From assembly GCA_041653875.1 (NCBI GenBank), contig JBAZEM010000026.1, positions 1-34,718 on the forward strand: a stretch of 34,718 bases of DNA, written 5' to 3'. The notes beneath the pieces were generated by a model. The model saw only the letters and a list, made by a program, of their open reading frames with translations. It had not been told where the DNA came from and searched no databases. The DNA is from VSJD01 sp041653875 (GTDB taxonomy: Bacteria > Verrucomicrobiota > Kiritimatiellia > JAAZAB01). The position numbers and the translations under genes were made by a program. Below, one piece after another: positions 23,955 to 31,961 of this stretch (within the stretch, counting starts at the first letter, position 1; each line of letters opens with the position of its first letter).

Positions 23955-24701
23955 GCGCAAGAAAACAATCTGGCCCAAGTCCGCATTGTGCTCTGCCGCC
24001 CGATCTACGGCGGCAACATTGGCTCCGTCTGCCGGGCCATGGCCAACATGGGGCTTTCCGATCTTGTGATCGCCGGCGGCGGCGATTTCGATCCGCTGGA
24101 AGCCCGCAAGATGGCCTGCTGGGCCGCCGATATCCTGGAATCCTGCCGGCGGGTCGCCACCCTGGCGGAAGCGCTTTCCGATTGCGCCCTCGTGTTCGGC
24201 GCCACGGCGCGGACGGGACTTTACCGCCAACACACGCGTTCACCCCGCGATTGGGCGCCGGCCATCCTGGCCGGCGCGCAGGCCGGCCGGGTCGCCTTGC
24301 TCTTCGGACCGGAGGATGACGGCCTGAACAACGAAGAGTTGGCCCAATGCCACCACTTGATCCGGATACCATCCACGCCGGCATATCCCGCGCTCAACCT
24401 GTCCCAGGCAGCCATGATTTGCATGTACGAGCTTTACACGGCCAGCGGCGCATTCGATCCCCTCCCGGAAAAATCGCCTTTGGCCGAAAGCGGCATGAAG
24501 GAGCGCATGTTCGCCATGTGGGAACAGGTCCTCCTGGAAATAGGCTTCATGGAAAAAGACAAGGCCCAGCACATGATGCTGGGCGTGCGCCGTATATTTG
24601 CGCGCGGCGCCCTGAGCGAAGACGATGTCCGGATCCTCATGGGGATTGCCCGGCAAACCAATTGGTATGCCGGACATTCGCGCGCAACGCCGCGCGAATG
24701 A
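23937..24701 (+). CDS. trmJ: tRNA 2'-O-methyltransferase, TrmJ-like (SPOUT family)
   Basis: This SAM-dependent enzyme methylates ribose 2'-OH in RNA, with tRNA position 32 the usual TrmJ target. Conserved blocks are NIGSVCRAMANMGL (motif 1), ALLFGPEDDGLNNEEL (motif 2) and IPSTPAYPALNLSQAAMI (motif 3, knot and SAM binding). An extra C-terminal helical region (after about 170) is as in TrmJ. The frame extends far upstream, but that part is the antisense of ktrB. The first plausible start is TTG at 23937, 14 residues before the first beta strand; no ATG or clear ribosome-binding site is available. It leads a probable trmJ-nadD-rsfS operon. Confidence 0.87.
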   Translation: MKPDSQAQENNLAQVRIVLCRPIYGGNIGSVCRAMANMGLSDLVIAGGGDFDPLEARKMACWAADILESCRRVATLAEALSDCALVFGATARTGLYRQHTRSPRDWAPAILAGAQAGRVALLFGPEDDGLNNEELAQCHHLIRIPSTPAYPALNLSQAAMICMYELYTASGAFDPLPEKSPLAESGMKERMFAMWEQVLLEIGFMEKDKAQHMMLGVRRIFARGALSEDDVRILMGIARQTNWYAGHSRATPRE

Positions 24702-24776
24702 TGGCGCTCCCTTTCGATGTTGCGGCAGACCGGCGGGTTTGCTATCCTTCAATTCAAATTCAAGGGGAGTGTATTT

Positions 24777-25394
24777 CTGAAGACACGTATCGGCATCTTA
24801 GGCGGCTCTTTCAATCCGGTCCATCTGGGCCACTTGATCCTGGCACAGGACGCCCTGGAGGCATTCGATCTTGCCACGGTGCTGTTTGTGCCCTGCGATC
24901 GTCCTCCCCATAAACCCGCGGCTTCGCTGGCGCCCGTCGAGCACCGCGCGGCCATGCTGGAGGCGGCCCTGGCCGGTTCGCTCGTGTTCGAACTGTGCGA
25001 TCTGGAAATAACGCGCGGTGGCGCCACCTACTCCATCGACACCGTTCGCGCCCTGATCAAGCGCTACCCGGAGGACGACCTGGTCTTTATTATCGGCTCC
25101 GACACTCTGCCGGAACTCCATCTTTGGAAGGATGCAAGGGAATTGTTCCGGCTCTGCCGGTTTGCGACCATGGCGCGGCCGGGATTCGACCTTAAGGCCA
25201 TGACGGAAAAGGACTTAAACCTGGAGCCGGACCTGGCCCGGACTTTGCTGGCCAATGTGGCCATCGGCCACCAAGTGGATATATCGGCCTCGGATATTCG
25301 TTATCGCGTCGCGGAAGGCATGAGCATCCGCTATCTGGTGCCGGATGCCGTGGACATGTACATCACGGAACACGCTCTTTATCGCATGGGATAA
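24777..25394 (+). CDS. nadD: Nicotinate-nucleotide adenylyltransferase
   Basis: NadD converts nicotinate mononucleotide and ATP to deamido-NAD. Motifs are GILGGSFNPVHLGHL with the HxGH nucleotidyltransferase signature near residues 6-20, FVPCDRPPHK, IIGSDTLPELHLWKD and the C-terminal ISASDIRYRVAEGMSIRYLVP. Homologues start within four or five residues of the first Gly. The codon in that position is CTG (24777), with AAGGGGAG ending seven bases before it, so a CTG start is proposed, giving 205 residues. The in-frame ATG at 24717 lacks a ribosome-binding site and would add 20 odd residues. It is the middle gene of trmJ-nadD-rsfS; the rsfS start is 4 bp after its stop. Confidence 0.93.
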   Translation: MKTRIGILGGSFNPVHLGHLILAQDALEAFDLATVLFVPCDRPPHKPAASLAPVEHRAAMLEAALAGSLVFELCDLEITRGGATYSIDTVRALIKRYPEDDLVFIIGSDTLPELHLWKDARELFRLCRFATMARPGFDLKAMTEKDLNLEPDLARTLLANVAIGHQVDISASDIRYRVAEGMSIRYLVPDAVDMYITEHALYRMG

Positions 25395-25398
25395 TTTT

Positions 25399-25755
25399 AT
25401 GAATCGTTCGCTGCTCGAATCGAAAGACCTTGCCAAAATCATCGCCAAGGGCCTGGTCGATAAAAAAGGCGCCGACATAACGATCTATGACGTGCGCAAC
25501 CATTCAACCATGACGGATTTTCACATTTTGGCCACCGGCATGAATCCGCCGCATCTCAAGGCCCTCTTCAACGAAACCCACCTGCGGATGAAGGCCCGCG
25601 ACCTGACCTGCTACCGCAAATCCGGGACGCCGGACAGCGGCTGGATCGTGGCGGATTATGTCGATGTAGTCTTGCACCTGTTCAATCCCGCCGCGCGCCA
25701 ATATTACGCTCTCGACGTCTTGTGGAAGGACATGCCGCGGCTGGGAATCGAATGA
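25399..25755 (+). CDS. rsfS: Ribosomal silencing factor
   Basis: RsfS binds ribosomal protein uL14 on the large subunit and blocks subunit joining when nutrients run low. The 118-residue protein shows the family order: KIIAKGLVDKKGADITIYDVRN, then the TMTDFHILATG strand and helix, then GWIVADYVDVVLHLFNPAARQYYALDVLWKD. The nadD-rsfS pairing is a very common bacterial arrangement and supports both calls. ATG at 25399 is chosen over the frame opening at 25345, which lies inside nadD. Confidence 0.92.
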   Translation: MNRSLLESKDLAKIIAKGLVDKKGADITIYDVRNHSTMTDFHILATGMNPPHLKALFNETHLRMKARDLTCYRKSGTPDSGWIVADYVDVVLHLFNPAARQYYALDVLWKDMPRLGIE

Positions 25756-25763
25756 CGGAAGAC

Positions 25764-25970
25764 TCGTCCGAAGAAGCAAACATCGAACATCCAACATCGA
25801 ACGTCCAACGTCGAATATAAGATCGGACGACGGGAACCCGACTCAGAACACTGCCCCCACGATTTCGCCATCCATCTTCATTGGACGTTGGGCGTTTGCT
25901 TCGTCCTTTCCGCTTCCGTCCTCTCCAGTCTGTCGTCCGCCATCTGTCGTCTGTCTTCCGTCCTCCGTCC
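25764..25970. repeat. Repeat-filled convergent gap with long inverted arms
   Basis: The left arm (25770-25815) has GAAGAAGCAAACATCGAAC and iterated CATCCAACATCGAACGTCC. The right part (25881-25906) has TTGGACGTTGGGCGTTTGC followed by TTCGTCC, complementary to it. Beyond this, CGTCCTCTCCAGTCTGTCG-type words continue up to the stop of the next gene (minus strand). No gene is seen here. Confidence 0.8.
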
Positions 25971-26669
25971 TCACCGTCCCAGCGCCGCCAACAGACCGCG
26001 CACACAAGCACTCCATACGACGGCCTGATCTCCCGCCAGCCGCCGAATCAAATCGGCAAATGTCAGGGGCGCCACCATCAGCAAGACCAGGCAGACCCCC
26101 AGCATGTTTATGAGATAGATCATGCCGAACGAAAACACCCGGCCGTAATCGCGCACGTCCTGTTGGTCTTGAGCCAGGGCATAGATCGTGAACACGCCAT
26201 GAAACCCCAGCGTGAATCCGATCAGCGCGAGCCAGATCGGGGCATAAGGACGCAAGTCGAAAAAGATCAGCAAACTGTAATACGCCAGGATGACGACAAA
26301 GGTATAGAGTGAAAAAAAGTAAGGCGCCAGGGCGATGAGCCAGTTGCTTTGCGACAATTTAACGTAGCCGCCGTTCGCGGACACCCGCAGGCCCGAGATT
26401 CGCGCGCCCAGGAGCGCGCCCCAGAGCGCATGCGTCAACTCGTGCGCCAGCACGTAAAGCCGCACCGGCGCCGGCAAGGCCCAGAACACGAAAACGGCCG
26501 CCGCCACACCCGCGGCAACCATCAGGAAGGGGCGCGCGCCGTCCGTCAAGGACAATGCGGCCGAGGCGCCGATACTCGCAACCACCGTGCGTGTCAAGGC
26601 AATGCCGCAGGGGATCGCTAACACGCCGATGCCAAAGCGCAGATACGCGCCCAATTTAAATTTCAACAT
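25971..26669 (-). CDS. Integral membrane protein with HExxH, M50 metalloprotease-like
   Basis: The 232-residue protein has about five or six hydrophobic segments. The motif LAHELTHALWG supplies a HExxH zinc-protease signature next to a membrane helix, as in site-2-protease (M50) type enzymes. The expected second-site NPDG or Asp motif is not evident; candidates are weak, so catalysis is uncertain. The start is set at MLKFKLGAYLRFG (26669); a frame continues to 26723 without a ribosome-binding site. It is divergent from rpsT across a gap with a dispersed repeat, and convergent with rsfS. Alternatives include a non-catalytic M50-fold protein. Confidence 0.6.
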   Translation of the reverse strand: MLKFKLGAYLRFGIGVLAIPCGIALTRTVVASIGASAALSLTDGARPFLMVAAGVAAAVFVFWALPAPVRLYVLAHELTHALWGALLGARISGLRVSANGGYVKLSQSNWLIALAPYFFSLYTFVVILAYYSLLIFFDLRPYAPIWLALIGFTLGFHGVFTIYALAQDQQDVRDYGRVFSFGMIYLINMLGVCLVLLMVAPLTFADLIRRLAGDQAVVWSACVRGLLAALGR

Positions 26670-26764
26670 AATTTCAAATCCGCGCTTGACTTCCCCGGGA
26701 CAATGTTTCAAATTATCGCCCATTGCGATGCGTTAGGCAGCTAAAGACGGCAATTTTTCTGGAG

Positions 26765-26842
26765 CCCGCCCGCAACGCTGTAGCATTGCGGGCAGGCTGT
26801 CGGACGAAGGCCGACGCTCCGGGAAACGCGTCCCTGCGTGGC
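26765..26842. repeat. Dispersed palindromic repeat, copy 2
   Basis: Starts CCCGCCCGCAACGCTG and ends CCCTGCGTGGC. It aligns without gaps over most of its length with 6801-6879, in the same orientation, with about a dozen differences, many of them transitions. It lies upstream of rpsT. Confidence 0.8.
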
Positions 26843-26919
26843 GCGGCTACAAAAGACAAAAATCCGTAACGTCAAACAAAATATCCGCACAACCGGATTA
26901 GAGCAGGGAGCTTACAACT

Positions 26920-27195
26920 ATGCCCAATATTCACAGTGCCGTTAAGCGGATGCGCGTCTCGGAAAAAGCGCGCCAGAGAAACAAGGCCGCTAAATCCAAA
27001 ATCAGCACCCTGCGCCGCCAGCTTTTCGAAGTATGCACGGCCAACGATGCGGCTAAAAGCCGCAAAGTGTTCAGCGATTACTGCTCGATCCTCGACAAGG
27101 CCGCCATCAAGGGGATTATCAAGAAAAACACCGCCATTCGCCGGAAGCGGCGCGCGTCGGCCAAGATCGCGGGCATAGCCCAACCGAAAGCCTGA
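26920..27195 (+). CDS. rpsT: 30S ribosomal protein S20
   Basis: S20 is a small basic three-helix protein that binds 16S rRNA early in 30S assembly. The 91-residue sequence begins MPNIHSAVKRMRVSEKAR and has the S20 pattern of Lys/Arg-rich helices: RNKAAKSKISTLRRQ, then SIL/DKAAIKGIIKKNTAIRRKRR near the C-terminus. An AGGGAG about ten bases upstream serves as ribosome-binding site. It stands alone, as usual for rpsT, and is convergent with lptE; hairpins follow its stop. Confidence 0.93.
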   Translation: MPNIHSAVKRMRVSEKARQRNKAAKSKISTLRRQLFEVCTANDAAKSRKVFSDYCSILDKAAIKGIIKKNTAIRRKRRASAKIAGIAQPKA

Positions 27196-27209
27196 AGATA
27201 GAGATCGGC

Positions 27210-27279
27210 GAACTGTTCGCAGTTCCTCGTTCTTGGCTCTTCGTTCTTCGTTGCGCGGAGGCGCTTCTGTCGAAGCGCC
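27210..27279. terminator. Hairpins after rpsT (possible bidirectional terminator)
   Basis: GAACTG-TTCG-CAGTTC (27210-27225) is followed by T-rich DNA, and GGCGCTTC-TGTC-GAAGCGCC (27260-27279) is a perfect 8-bp stem. They lie between the convergent rpsT and lptE genes. No long T-run follows, so termination is likely but not certain. Confidence 0.5.
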
Positions 27280-27290
27280 ACTACACTTGG

Positions 27291-27313
27291 CATCGAACGG
27301 TGCGCGTTCGATG
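27291..27313. repeat. CATCGAAC/GTTCGATG inverted repeat
   Basis: CATCGAAC-ggtgcgc-GTTCGATG is a short member of the CATCGAAC word family found at 25780-25815, in the rpsT-lptE gap. Confidence 0.65.
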
Positions 27314-27359
27314 TTTGCTTCTTTCCGTCATCCGTCGTCGGGCGTCTGTTTTCCGCCCC

Positions 27360-27875
27360 TCACCAGGTTTCCACCACTTTTTCGACAATCCGCTTGGCCA
27401 AATCTTCCGATGCGGCGGGAATAGCCGCGCGCTTGGAACTGTTGAGATTGCCTACGAACGGAAACGTGGACTCGCCGATTACGGACGCCTCGGTCATGAT
27501 CTCGCGGGTCTTGGCGCGTTTCAACACAAACGACACATGCAGGGTCAGGCGATATTCGTTCGGCTTGGTTTTATCCGTCACCTGGTCATAGCGCAAGGGC
27601 GTCAATGTCATGGCCGTCAACGTGGTTTCCAGAAGAACGTCGGCGTCTCCCCTGGGCACGATGCGCAGAGTGCCGTCCTTCTGAAACTCGGCGATGGTCG
27701 CATTGGTGGTGTCGATTTCCAGCAGAGGCTCGTTGCACTTATTGATAAAGAGACGCACATAAATGGCTTTCACATCCGGCGGCAGGGTGCTGCCCAAGCG
27801 GTACCCCACACATCCCGGCAACGTCAGCAGAACGAGCGCCAGCCCAAAAAGCATGGCCATCCATTTGCCGATCAT
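27360..27875 (-). CDS. lptE: LPS-assembly lipoprotein LptE-like
   Basis: LptE plugs the LptD barrel that inserts lipopolysaccharide in the outer leaflet. The 171-residue precursor starts MIGKWMAMLFGLAL with a signal peptide and lipobox LPGC, followed by the family segment VGYRLGSTLPPDVKAIYV. Later segments are TNATIAEFQKDGTLRIV, ADVLLETTLTAM and NEYRLTLHVSFVLK. AGGAGG six bases upstream fixes the start. Its ATG overlaps the stop of the BamD-like gene (ATGA), so the two are translationally coupled. Presence of LptE implies an outer membrane with LPS-like glycolipid. Confidence 0.85.
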   Translation of the reverse strand: MIGKWMAMLFGLALVLLTLPGCVGYRLGSTLPPDVKAIYVRLFINKCNEPLLEIDTTNATIAEFQKDGTLRIVPRGDADVLLETTLTAMTLTPLRYDQVTDKTKPNEYRLTLHVSFVLKRAKTREIMTEASVIGESTFPFVGNLNSSKRAAIPAASEDLAKRIVEKVVETW

Positions 27876-28888
27876 GCTCCGCCTCCTTGCCGCTTGATTT
27901 CCGCAATACGGACATGGGCCTGTTCCGCCCAAACCGAATGGGGGAATTCGTCAATCACCCGCTCATAGCAGATCCGGGCGGCAGTCAGACTATTGCGCCG
28001 CTCCCGCTTGTCGCCGCTGAACCGGGCGGTCTTTTCATAGAGCGCAGCCTGGCCATACAGACCGCCGGCCAAATCGCGCTGAAGCTCCGCCAGGCAGGCC
28101 CGGGCCTCCCCCGCCATGGCGCTGTAGGGATACCAGTCGAGGAATCCCTGTAACACCGCCACGGCATTTTCGCGCAAATCCAGGGCCACGGGATTTTCGC
28201 GGGAATAAGCATAACAACAGCGTCCCTGGCCGAACAAAGCCTGCTCAGCCAGGGGACTCATGGGATAACGCTGGTGGTAGGCGCCGTAGGCTTCAATGGC
28301 CAGATCGTATTGCTGGGCCTTTTCGTAAATCCGCGCTATGCGAAATTGCAGTTCGGCCGCCCGCTTCCACTGGGTGCCGTTCCGGATCAGTTTTTCGAAC
28401 AAGGGGATGGCCTCTTCCGGCGTCTTGAATTTGATGACAAACAGGAAATACCGGTCGCGCGTGGCCAGGCCATCCGCAATGGCATACATGCGGTCCATGA
28501 CCTCGTCATACGGGAAAAAACCGGCGTAGGCCTCCACCAGGAACTGGTATTCCTCAAAAGCCTTGGCGGGCTTGCCGCGCTGTTCCAGCAGGCGGCAGTA
28601 CATCAATTGCGCCACGGGCGCCTGTGAGGATTCCGGCCAGGAATTCACCAGCGCCAGGCAGGCTTTCGAGGCCCGGATGGTATGCCCGGCATCCTTGAGT
28701 TCATTCGCCCAAGTCAACTGCGCTTCAGGAGTTTTTTCGGAGGCCCGGTAATGCTCCCACCAGCCCAGGTCGTGCCGGGCTTGCTTGGGCTCGTCCTTTT
28801 TGTCTTCCGCCGCCCAGCCCCCCGCTGTCAGCGCGGCAAGCAATAGCCCGGCGACCCCCACACGCAGGATATGATTCCACGGTTGCAT
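27872..28888 (-). CDS. BamD/YfiO-like periplasmic TPR protein
   Basis: The 338-residue precursor starts MQPWNHILRVGVAGLL with a signal peptide cleaved near GGWAAED. No lipobox Cys is present, unlike classical BamD. The mature part is a run of TPR-like helical pairs, including LTWANELKDAGHTIRASKACLALV, AELQFRIARIYEKAQQYDLAIEAY and LYEKTARFSGDKRERRNSLTAARICYERVIDEFP. Such proteins scaffold outer-membrane protein assembly or other envelope complexes. The start is set after a short frame extension (to 28915) for the signal peptide. It lies 64 bp after the MFS-HEAT gene and overlaps lptE, so an envelope-assembly role fits. Confidence 0.78.
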   Translation of the reverse strand: MQPWNHILRVGVAGLLLAALTAGGWAAEDKKDEPKQARHDLGWWEHYRASEKTPEAQLTWANELKDAGHTIRASKACLALVNSWPESSQAPVAQLMYCRLLEQRGKPAKAFEEYQFLVEAYAGFFPYDEVMDRMYAIADGLATRDRYFLFVIKFKTPEEAIPLFEKLIRNGTQWKRAAELQFRIARIYEKAQQYDLAIEAYGAYHQRYPMSPLAEQALFGQGRCCYAYSRENPVALDLRENAVAVLQGFLDWYPYSAMAGEARACLAELQRDLAGGLYGQAALYEKTARFSGDKRERRNSLTAARICYERVIDEFPHSVWAEQAHVRIAEIKRQGGGA

Positions 28889-28952
28889 GAAGCGTACATT
28901 AGGATGCCACCGCACGTGCCGTCAAGCTGAATCCAGCATATCGTTTTCGTCT

Positions 28953-31286
28953 TCATTGGGCTTCGGGCGCCTGCTTTCGCCGGCCAACGTCTGTCATCAG
29001 GCGTCCGCCGGCCTCTTCCGACTGCCGCTCCCGCTGTCGCCGTAGCGCCATCAACGCGGCATGAACAGCCGTAAGTGTCAGCAACACATATTCCTTGCGC
29101 TTGGCGCCCGATTGCTCAAGCTGACACTCGCATTTGACCAACACCGACGCCAGGCGCGGCGGCAGTCGATCGAGGGGTGCGTATCGAATCAGGCGGCCCA
29201 AACTCTCGGCGCCGACGTCGAGGTCCTGGGCGGCCAAGGCTTGTTCGGCCGCATCCAGCACTTCGTCGCGCGGGGCTGAGAACGGCCAATCGGCGGCAAT
29301 CCGCTTGCGCAAAACCGCAAGCGCCTGCGCACAGCCGGTGCCGAAGTCCAAACGCGTGGAACGCCACAAGCGCACAAACTGGTGCTCATCGCCGATGATG
29401 CGCACAATGGCCAGAGCCACTTCGCCGCGCATACTGTCGTTCGCCAAACGCTGCAAGAGGGCGATCAGATCATCCAGGGCTTCTTCCGCCCGGAAAACGC
29501 CCAAGGCCGAGGCATAGGCGACCCGAATGCCATCGTGCTGTTCGCTTTTCAACAGTTCGCGCAACAGCGGCACGGCATCGGTATCGCCCAAGTTGGCCAG
29601 GGAGCGGGCGCTGCGCGAACGCAGGAGCGCATACTCGGAATGCAAGGCCTGCCGTAAAGCCGGCACGGCGCGTTTGTCCCCGATCCGGCCCAAGGCCCAG
29701 CCGGCCGCCACGCTCAAATCGGGCTCCTGGCTTTTCAGTACCGCGATCAGGGCATTGGTCAACGTTTCCTGGGGCGGCATGCGCGCCATGGCCACAATGG
29801 CCTCGTAACGCACATTGAAACTGGGATCGGCGACCGCCTCCACCAATTCGGACGTGCTGAAGGGATTCTCGGCGTCCCCCATGTGGCGCGTCGTGGAAAG
29901 CCGTTCGGCTTCATTATCGGCGAACCGGTAGCGAATCATGGAATTAAAGGCCATGATCGGATTGCCCTGGATGAACATGGACATGAACTCACTCGGCCGC
30001 ACAAGCCCGTCCTTGCGCATGCGACTGTAGAAAACGACGGCCCCGGCCATTAACAACAGACTGAACCCGAAAAGCGGCGAATACTGATCGATGTGCACAA
30101 AGCGCCACGTCACGGCCAGGTTGCGGCAGCGATCCAGGAGCCAGCCCGCGCCCAACGGCGCCATGGCGGCACACAGCCCGGCAAAGGCATAGTGCACCGA
30201 ATAATAGGTCGAATTACGGCTGTTGGGCGGCACCGCCCCGACAAACAAATAACGCCCGGCGCCGGCGTTGTGACCCTGAGTGACGATTCCCCAATAAACA
30301 TAAGTCGCCATAGCGGTGGGCAGACTCCAGCCGGAGGCGCGCGGCAATAAAAAGACAATTGCCGGAAACAAAATAGCCAGGATGAGTCCGCTCAAAAGCA
30401 CCGGTTTACTGCCAAAGCGGTCGCCGCTCCAACCCCACAGGTAACTTGAGGCCAGCACGCCGAACCAGTAAACGACACTCAGCAAGAGCACCTGGTCGGC
30501 GCGCAATCCCACCTGGTCCTGCATATAAAGCGGATTGAAGGATAAGCCGTACACGGCCAGACAGAACAAACCGATACCACCCTCATAAAGCAGGAAATTG
30601 CGGTCTTTAATGACCGCCAGGAAATTACTGGACCAGCCGGTGGAATCGACCTCCACCTGCACCGGTCGGCCGCCGGGAATCATGCTAAAGGTAAAGAGCG
30701 AAATCAGACCGAAAGGGATGCTCAGAAAAACCAGCAGACTGTAACCGTTCAAGCCGTGGACGTATTTCAAAACCAAGGACGCGCCCCACGCGGTCAGCAG
30801 GCTGAACACGCCGCAGATAATGGAATTGACGGCATCCGTTTTGCCGCGCAGATGGTTGGGAATGATCTCGCGCGCCCAGGGGAGGAAGCTCGTGTCGCCC
30901 ACCACGCGGCATAACGAAAACGCCGCCGTCACCCCAAGGACCCAGATGAACGCCGCACTCACACCGTAGCGCACCAGGATCCAGGGCGCCACGCCCAGCA
31001 GGGCCGTGATGATCGTGCGCAGTCCGAAACACCGGATAAAGACGCGCTTGACCCCCCGGCGCACGACCCAGGCGGCCACCAGCAACGAGAACAGCGAGAA
31101 AAAAAACGGGAGGGACAGGGCCACGCCAATTTGCATCTTGGTGAAACCCAGCGCGTTCAGGAACAAGGGCAGGATCCCGCCGAACCAGGTCAAAATGATA
31201 AAAACAACATTGGCTGCCTGCCCGCCATAATACCAGGGAAACGCCCGTATCTTTTCGGCCGTCGTCAATGATTGGTTAGGGGCCAT
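28953..31286 (-). CDS. MFS transporter fused to C-terminal HEAT repeats
   Basis: Residues 15-435 of this 777-residue protein form a 12-helix major facilitator domain, with the loop motif RRGVKR after helix 2, a central hydrophilic loop near 215-240 and SGDRFGSKPVLLSG resembling the MFS signature between helices 8 and 9. Residues 470-640 are HEAT-like repeats, for example SFNVRYEAIVAMARM, DLSVAAGWALGRIGDKRAVPALRQAL and LLRSRSARSLANLGDTDAVPLL. The cytosolic solenoid may dock a partner or regulate transport; the substrate is unknown. The last 18 residues are encoded by intergenic-type repeat DNA (GCCGGCCAACGTCTGTC region). No good ribosome-binding site precedes the ATG. Confidence 0.82.
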   Translation of the reverse strand: MAPNQSLTTAEKIRAFPWYYGGQAANVVFIILTWFGGILPLFLNALGFTKMQIGVALSLPFFFSLFSLLVAAWVVRRGVKRVFIRCFGLRTIITALLGVAPWILVRYGVSAAFIWVLGVTAAFSLCRVVGDTSFLPWAREIIPNHLRGKTDAVNSIICGVFSLLTAWGASLVLKYVHGLNGYSLLVFLSIPFGLISLFTFSMIPGGRPVQVEVDSTGWSSNFLAVIKDRNFLLYEGGIGLFCLAVYGLSFNPLYMQDQVGLRADQVLLLSVVYWFGVLASSYLWGWSGDRFGSKPVLLSGLILAILFPAIVFLLPRASGWSLPTAMATYVYWGIVTQGHNAGAGRYLFVGAVPPNSRNSTYYSVHYAFAGLCAAMAPLGAGWLLDRCRNLAVTWRFVHIDQYSPLFGFSLLLMAGAVVFYSRMRKDGLVRPSEFMSMFIQGNPIMAFNSMIRYRFADNEAERLSTTRHMGDAENPFSTSELVEAVADPSFNVRYEAIVAMARMPPQETLTNALIAVLKSQEPDLSVAAGWALGRIGDKRAVPALRQALHSEYALLRSRSARSLANLGDTDAVPLLRELLKSEQHDGIRVAYASALGVFRAEEALDDLIALLQRLANDSMRGEVALAIVRIIGDEHQFVRLWRSTRLDFGTGCAQALAVLRKRIAADWPFSAPRDEVLDAAEQALAAQDLDVGAESLGRLIRYAPLDRLPPRLASVLVKCECQLEQSGAKRKEYVLLTLTAVHAALMALRRQRERQSEEAGGRLMTDVGRRKQAPEAQ

Positions 31287-31356
31287 ATAAATTGGATGGT
31301 GTCAACTTGCGCGGTCTGTGGTAAAACCATTGCGTTTCCAATCGACGACCTAACTT

Positions 31357-31773
31357 ATGAACGAATCGCCCGTCAGTCAAACAAAAAAGGACGCGCTTAC
31401 GGCGCGGATGCTGGAGCTCGGCATCCGGGAACCGGAACTGGAGGAAAAATTCATCCTGGGCTCGGGCAAGGGCGGGCAGAAGGTGAACAAAACCTCGTCC
31501 TGCGTCTATTTGCGCCATCGCCCCACGGGAATCGAGGTTAAATGCGGTCAAACGCGTTTCCGCGAACAAAACCGGTTTCTGGCGCGGCGCGAACTCTGCG
31601 ACCGTCTGGAAACGCGCCGGCGCGGCGCGCAAAGCGCCCGGCGCCAGGCAATCGAAAAAATCCGCCGCCAGAAACGCCGCCGCTCGCGGCGCCAAAAGGA
31701 ACGCATGCTGGGAGAAAAGCGCCTCCAGGGCGCAAAAAAAATGCGCCGCCGCGAACCGGAATCGGAAGAATGA
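31357..31773 (+). CDS. Short release-factor-like protein (GGQ domain only)
   Basis: The 138-residue protein has the peptidyl-tRNA hydrolysis motif GSGKGGQKVNKTSSCV near residues 36-51, followed by VYLRHRPTGIEVKC. It lacks the codon-recognition domains of RF1/RF2. The C-terminal 60 residues are extremely Arg/Lys-rich, as in ArfB/YaeJ, whose basic tail threads into the mRNA channel of stalled ribosomes. It is therefore probably a ribosome-rescue hydrolase. Whether it belongs to the ArfB group or to other short RF-like families is open. It is divergent from the MFS-HEAT gene with 70 bp between them. Confidence 0.85.
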   Translation: MNESPVSQTKKDALTARMLELGIREPELEEKFILGSGKGGQKVNKTSSCVYLRHRPTGIEVKCGQTRFREQNRFLARRELCDRLETRRRGAQSARRQAIEKIRRQKRRRSRRQKERMLGEKRLQGAKKMRRREPESEE

Positions 31774-31786
31774 CGAAAGACAGTTT

Positions 31787-31858
31787 GGGAGTAGTGGAGT
31801 AACGGAGTGTGGGTGTCAGAAAAAAACTCCCATGCACCCATACTCCATCACTCCCATA
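31787..31858. repeat. Long imperfect inverted repeat of the word GGAGTAGTGGAGT
   Basis: The left half (31787-31815) iterates GGAGTAGTGGAGTAACGGAG. The right half (31835-31858) has CACCCATACTCCATCACTCC. They can pair to about 22 imperfect base pairs around a 19-nt loop, just upstream of tRNA-Arg. Confidence 0.8.
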
Positions 31859-31887
31859 CACAGCAGCCATCGACCGTTCTTAACAAT

Positions 31888-31961
31888 GCGCCCGTAGTTC
31901 AACTGGACAGAGCATCTGACTTCGGATCAGAGGGTTGCAGGTTCAAATCCTGCCGGGCGCG
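31888..31961 (+). tRNA. tRNA-Arg(UCG), integration site
   Basis: Acceptor GCGCCCG/CGGGCGC, anticodon arm TCTGA-CTTCGGA-TCAGA, anticodon UCG, T-arm GCAGG-TTCAAAT-CCTGC. CCA follows at 31962-31964. An integrase gene reads antisense into its 3' half, so this is the attachment site of the downstream element. Confidence 0.95.
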
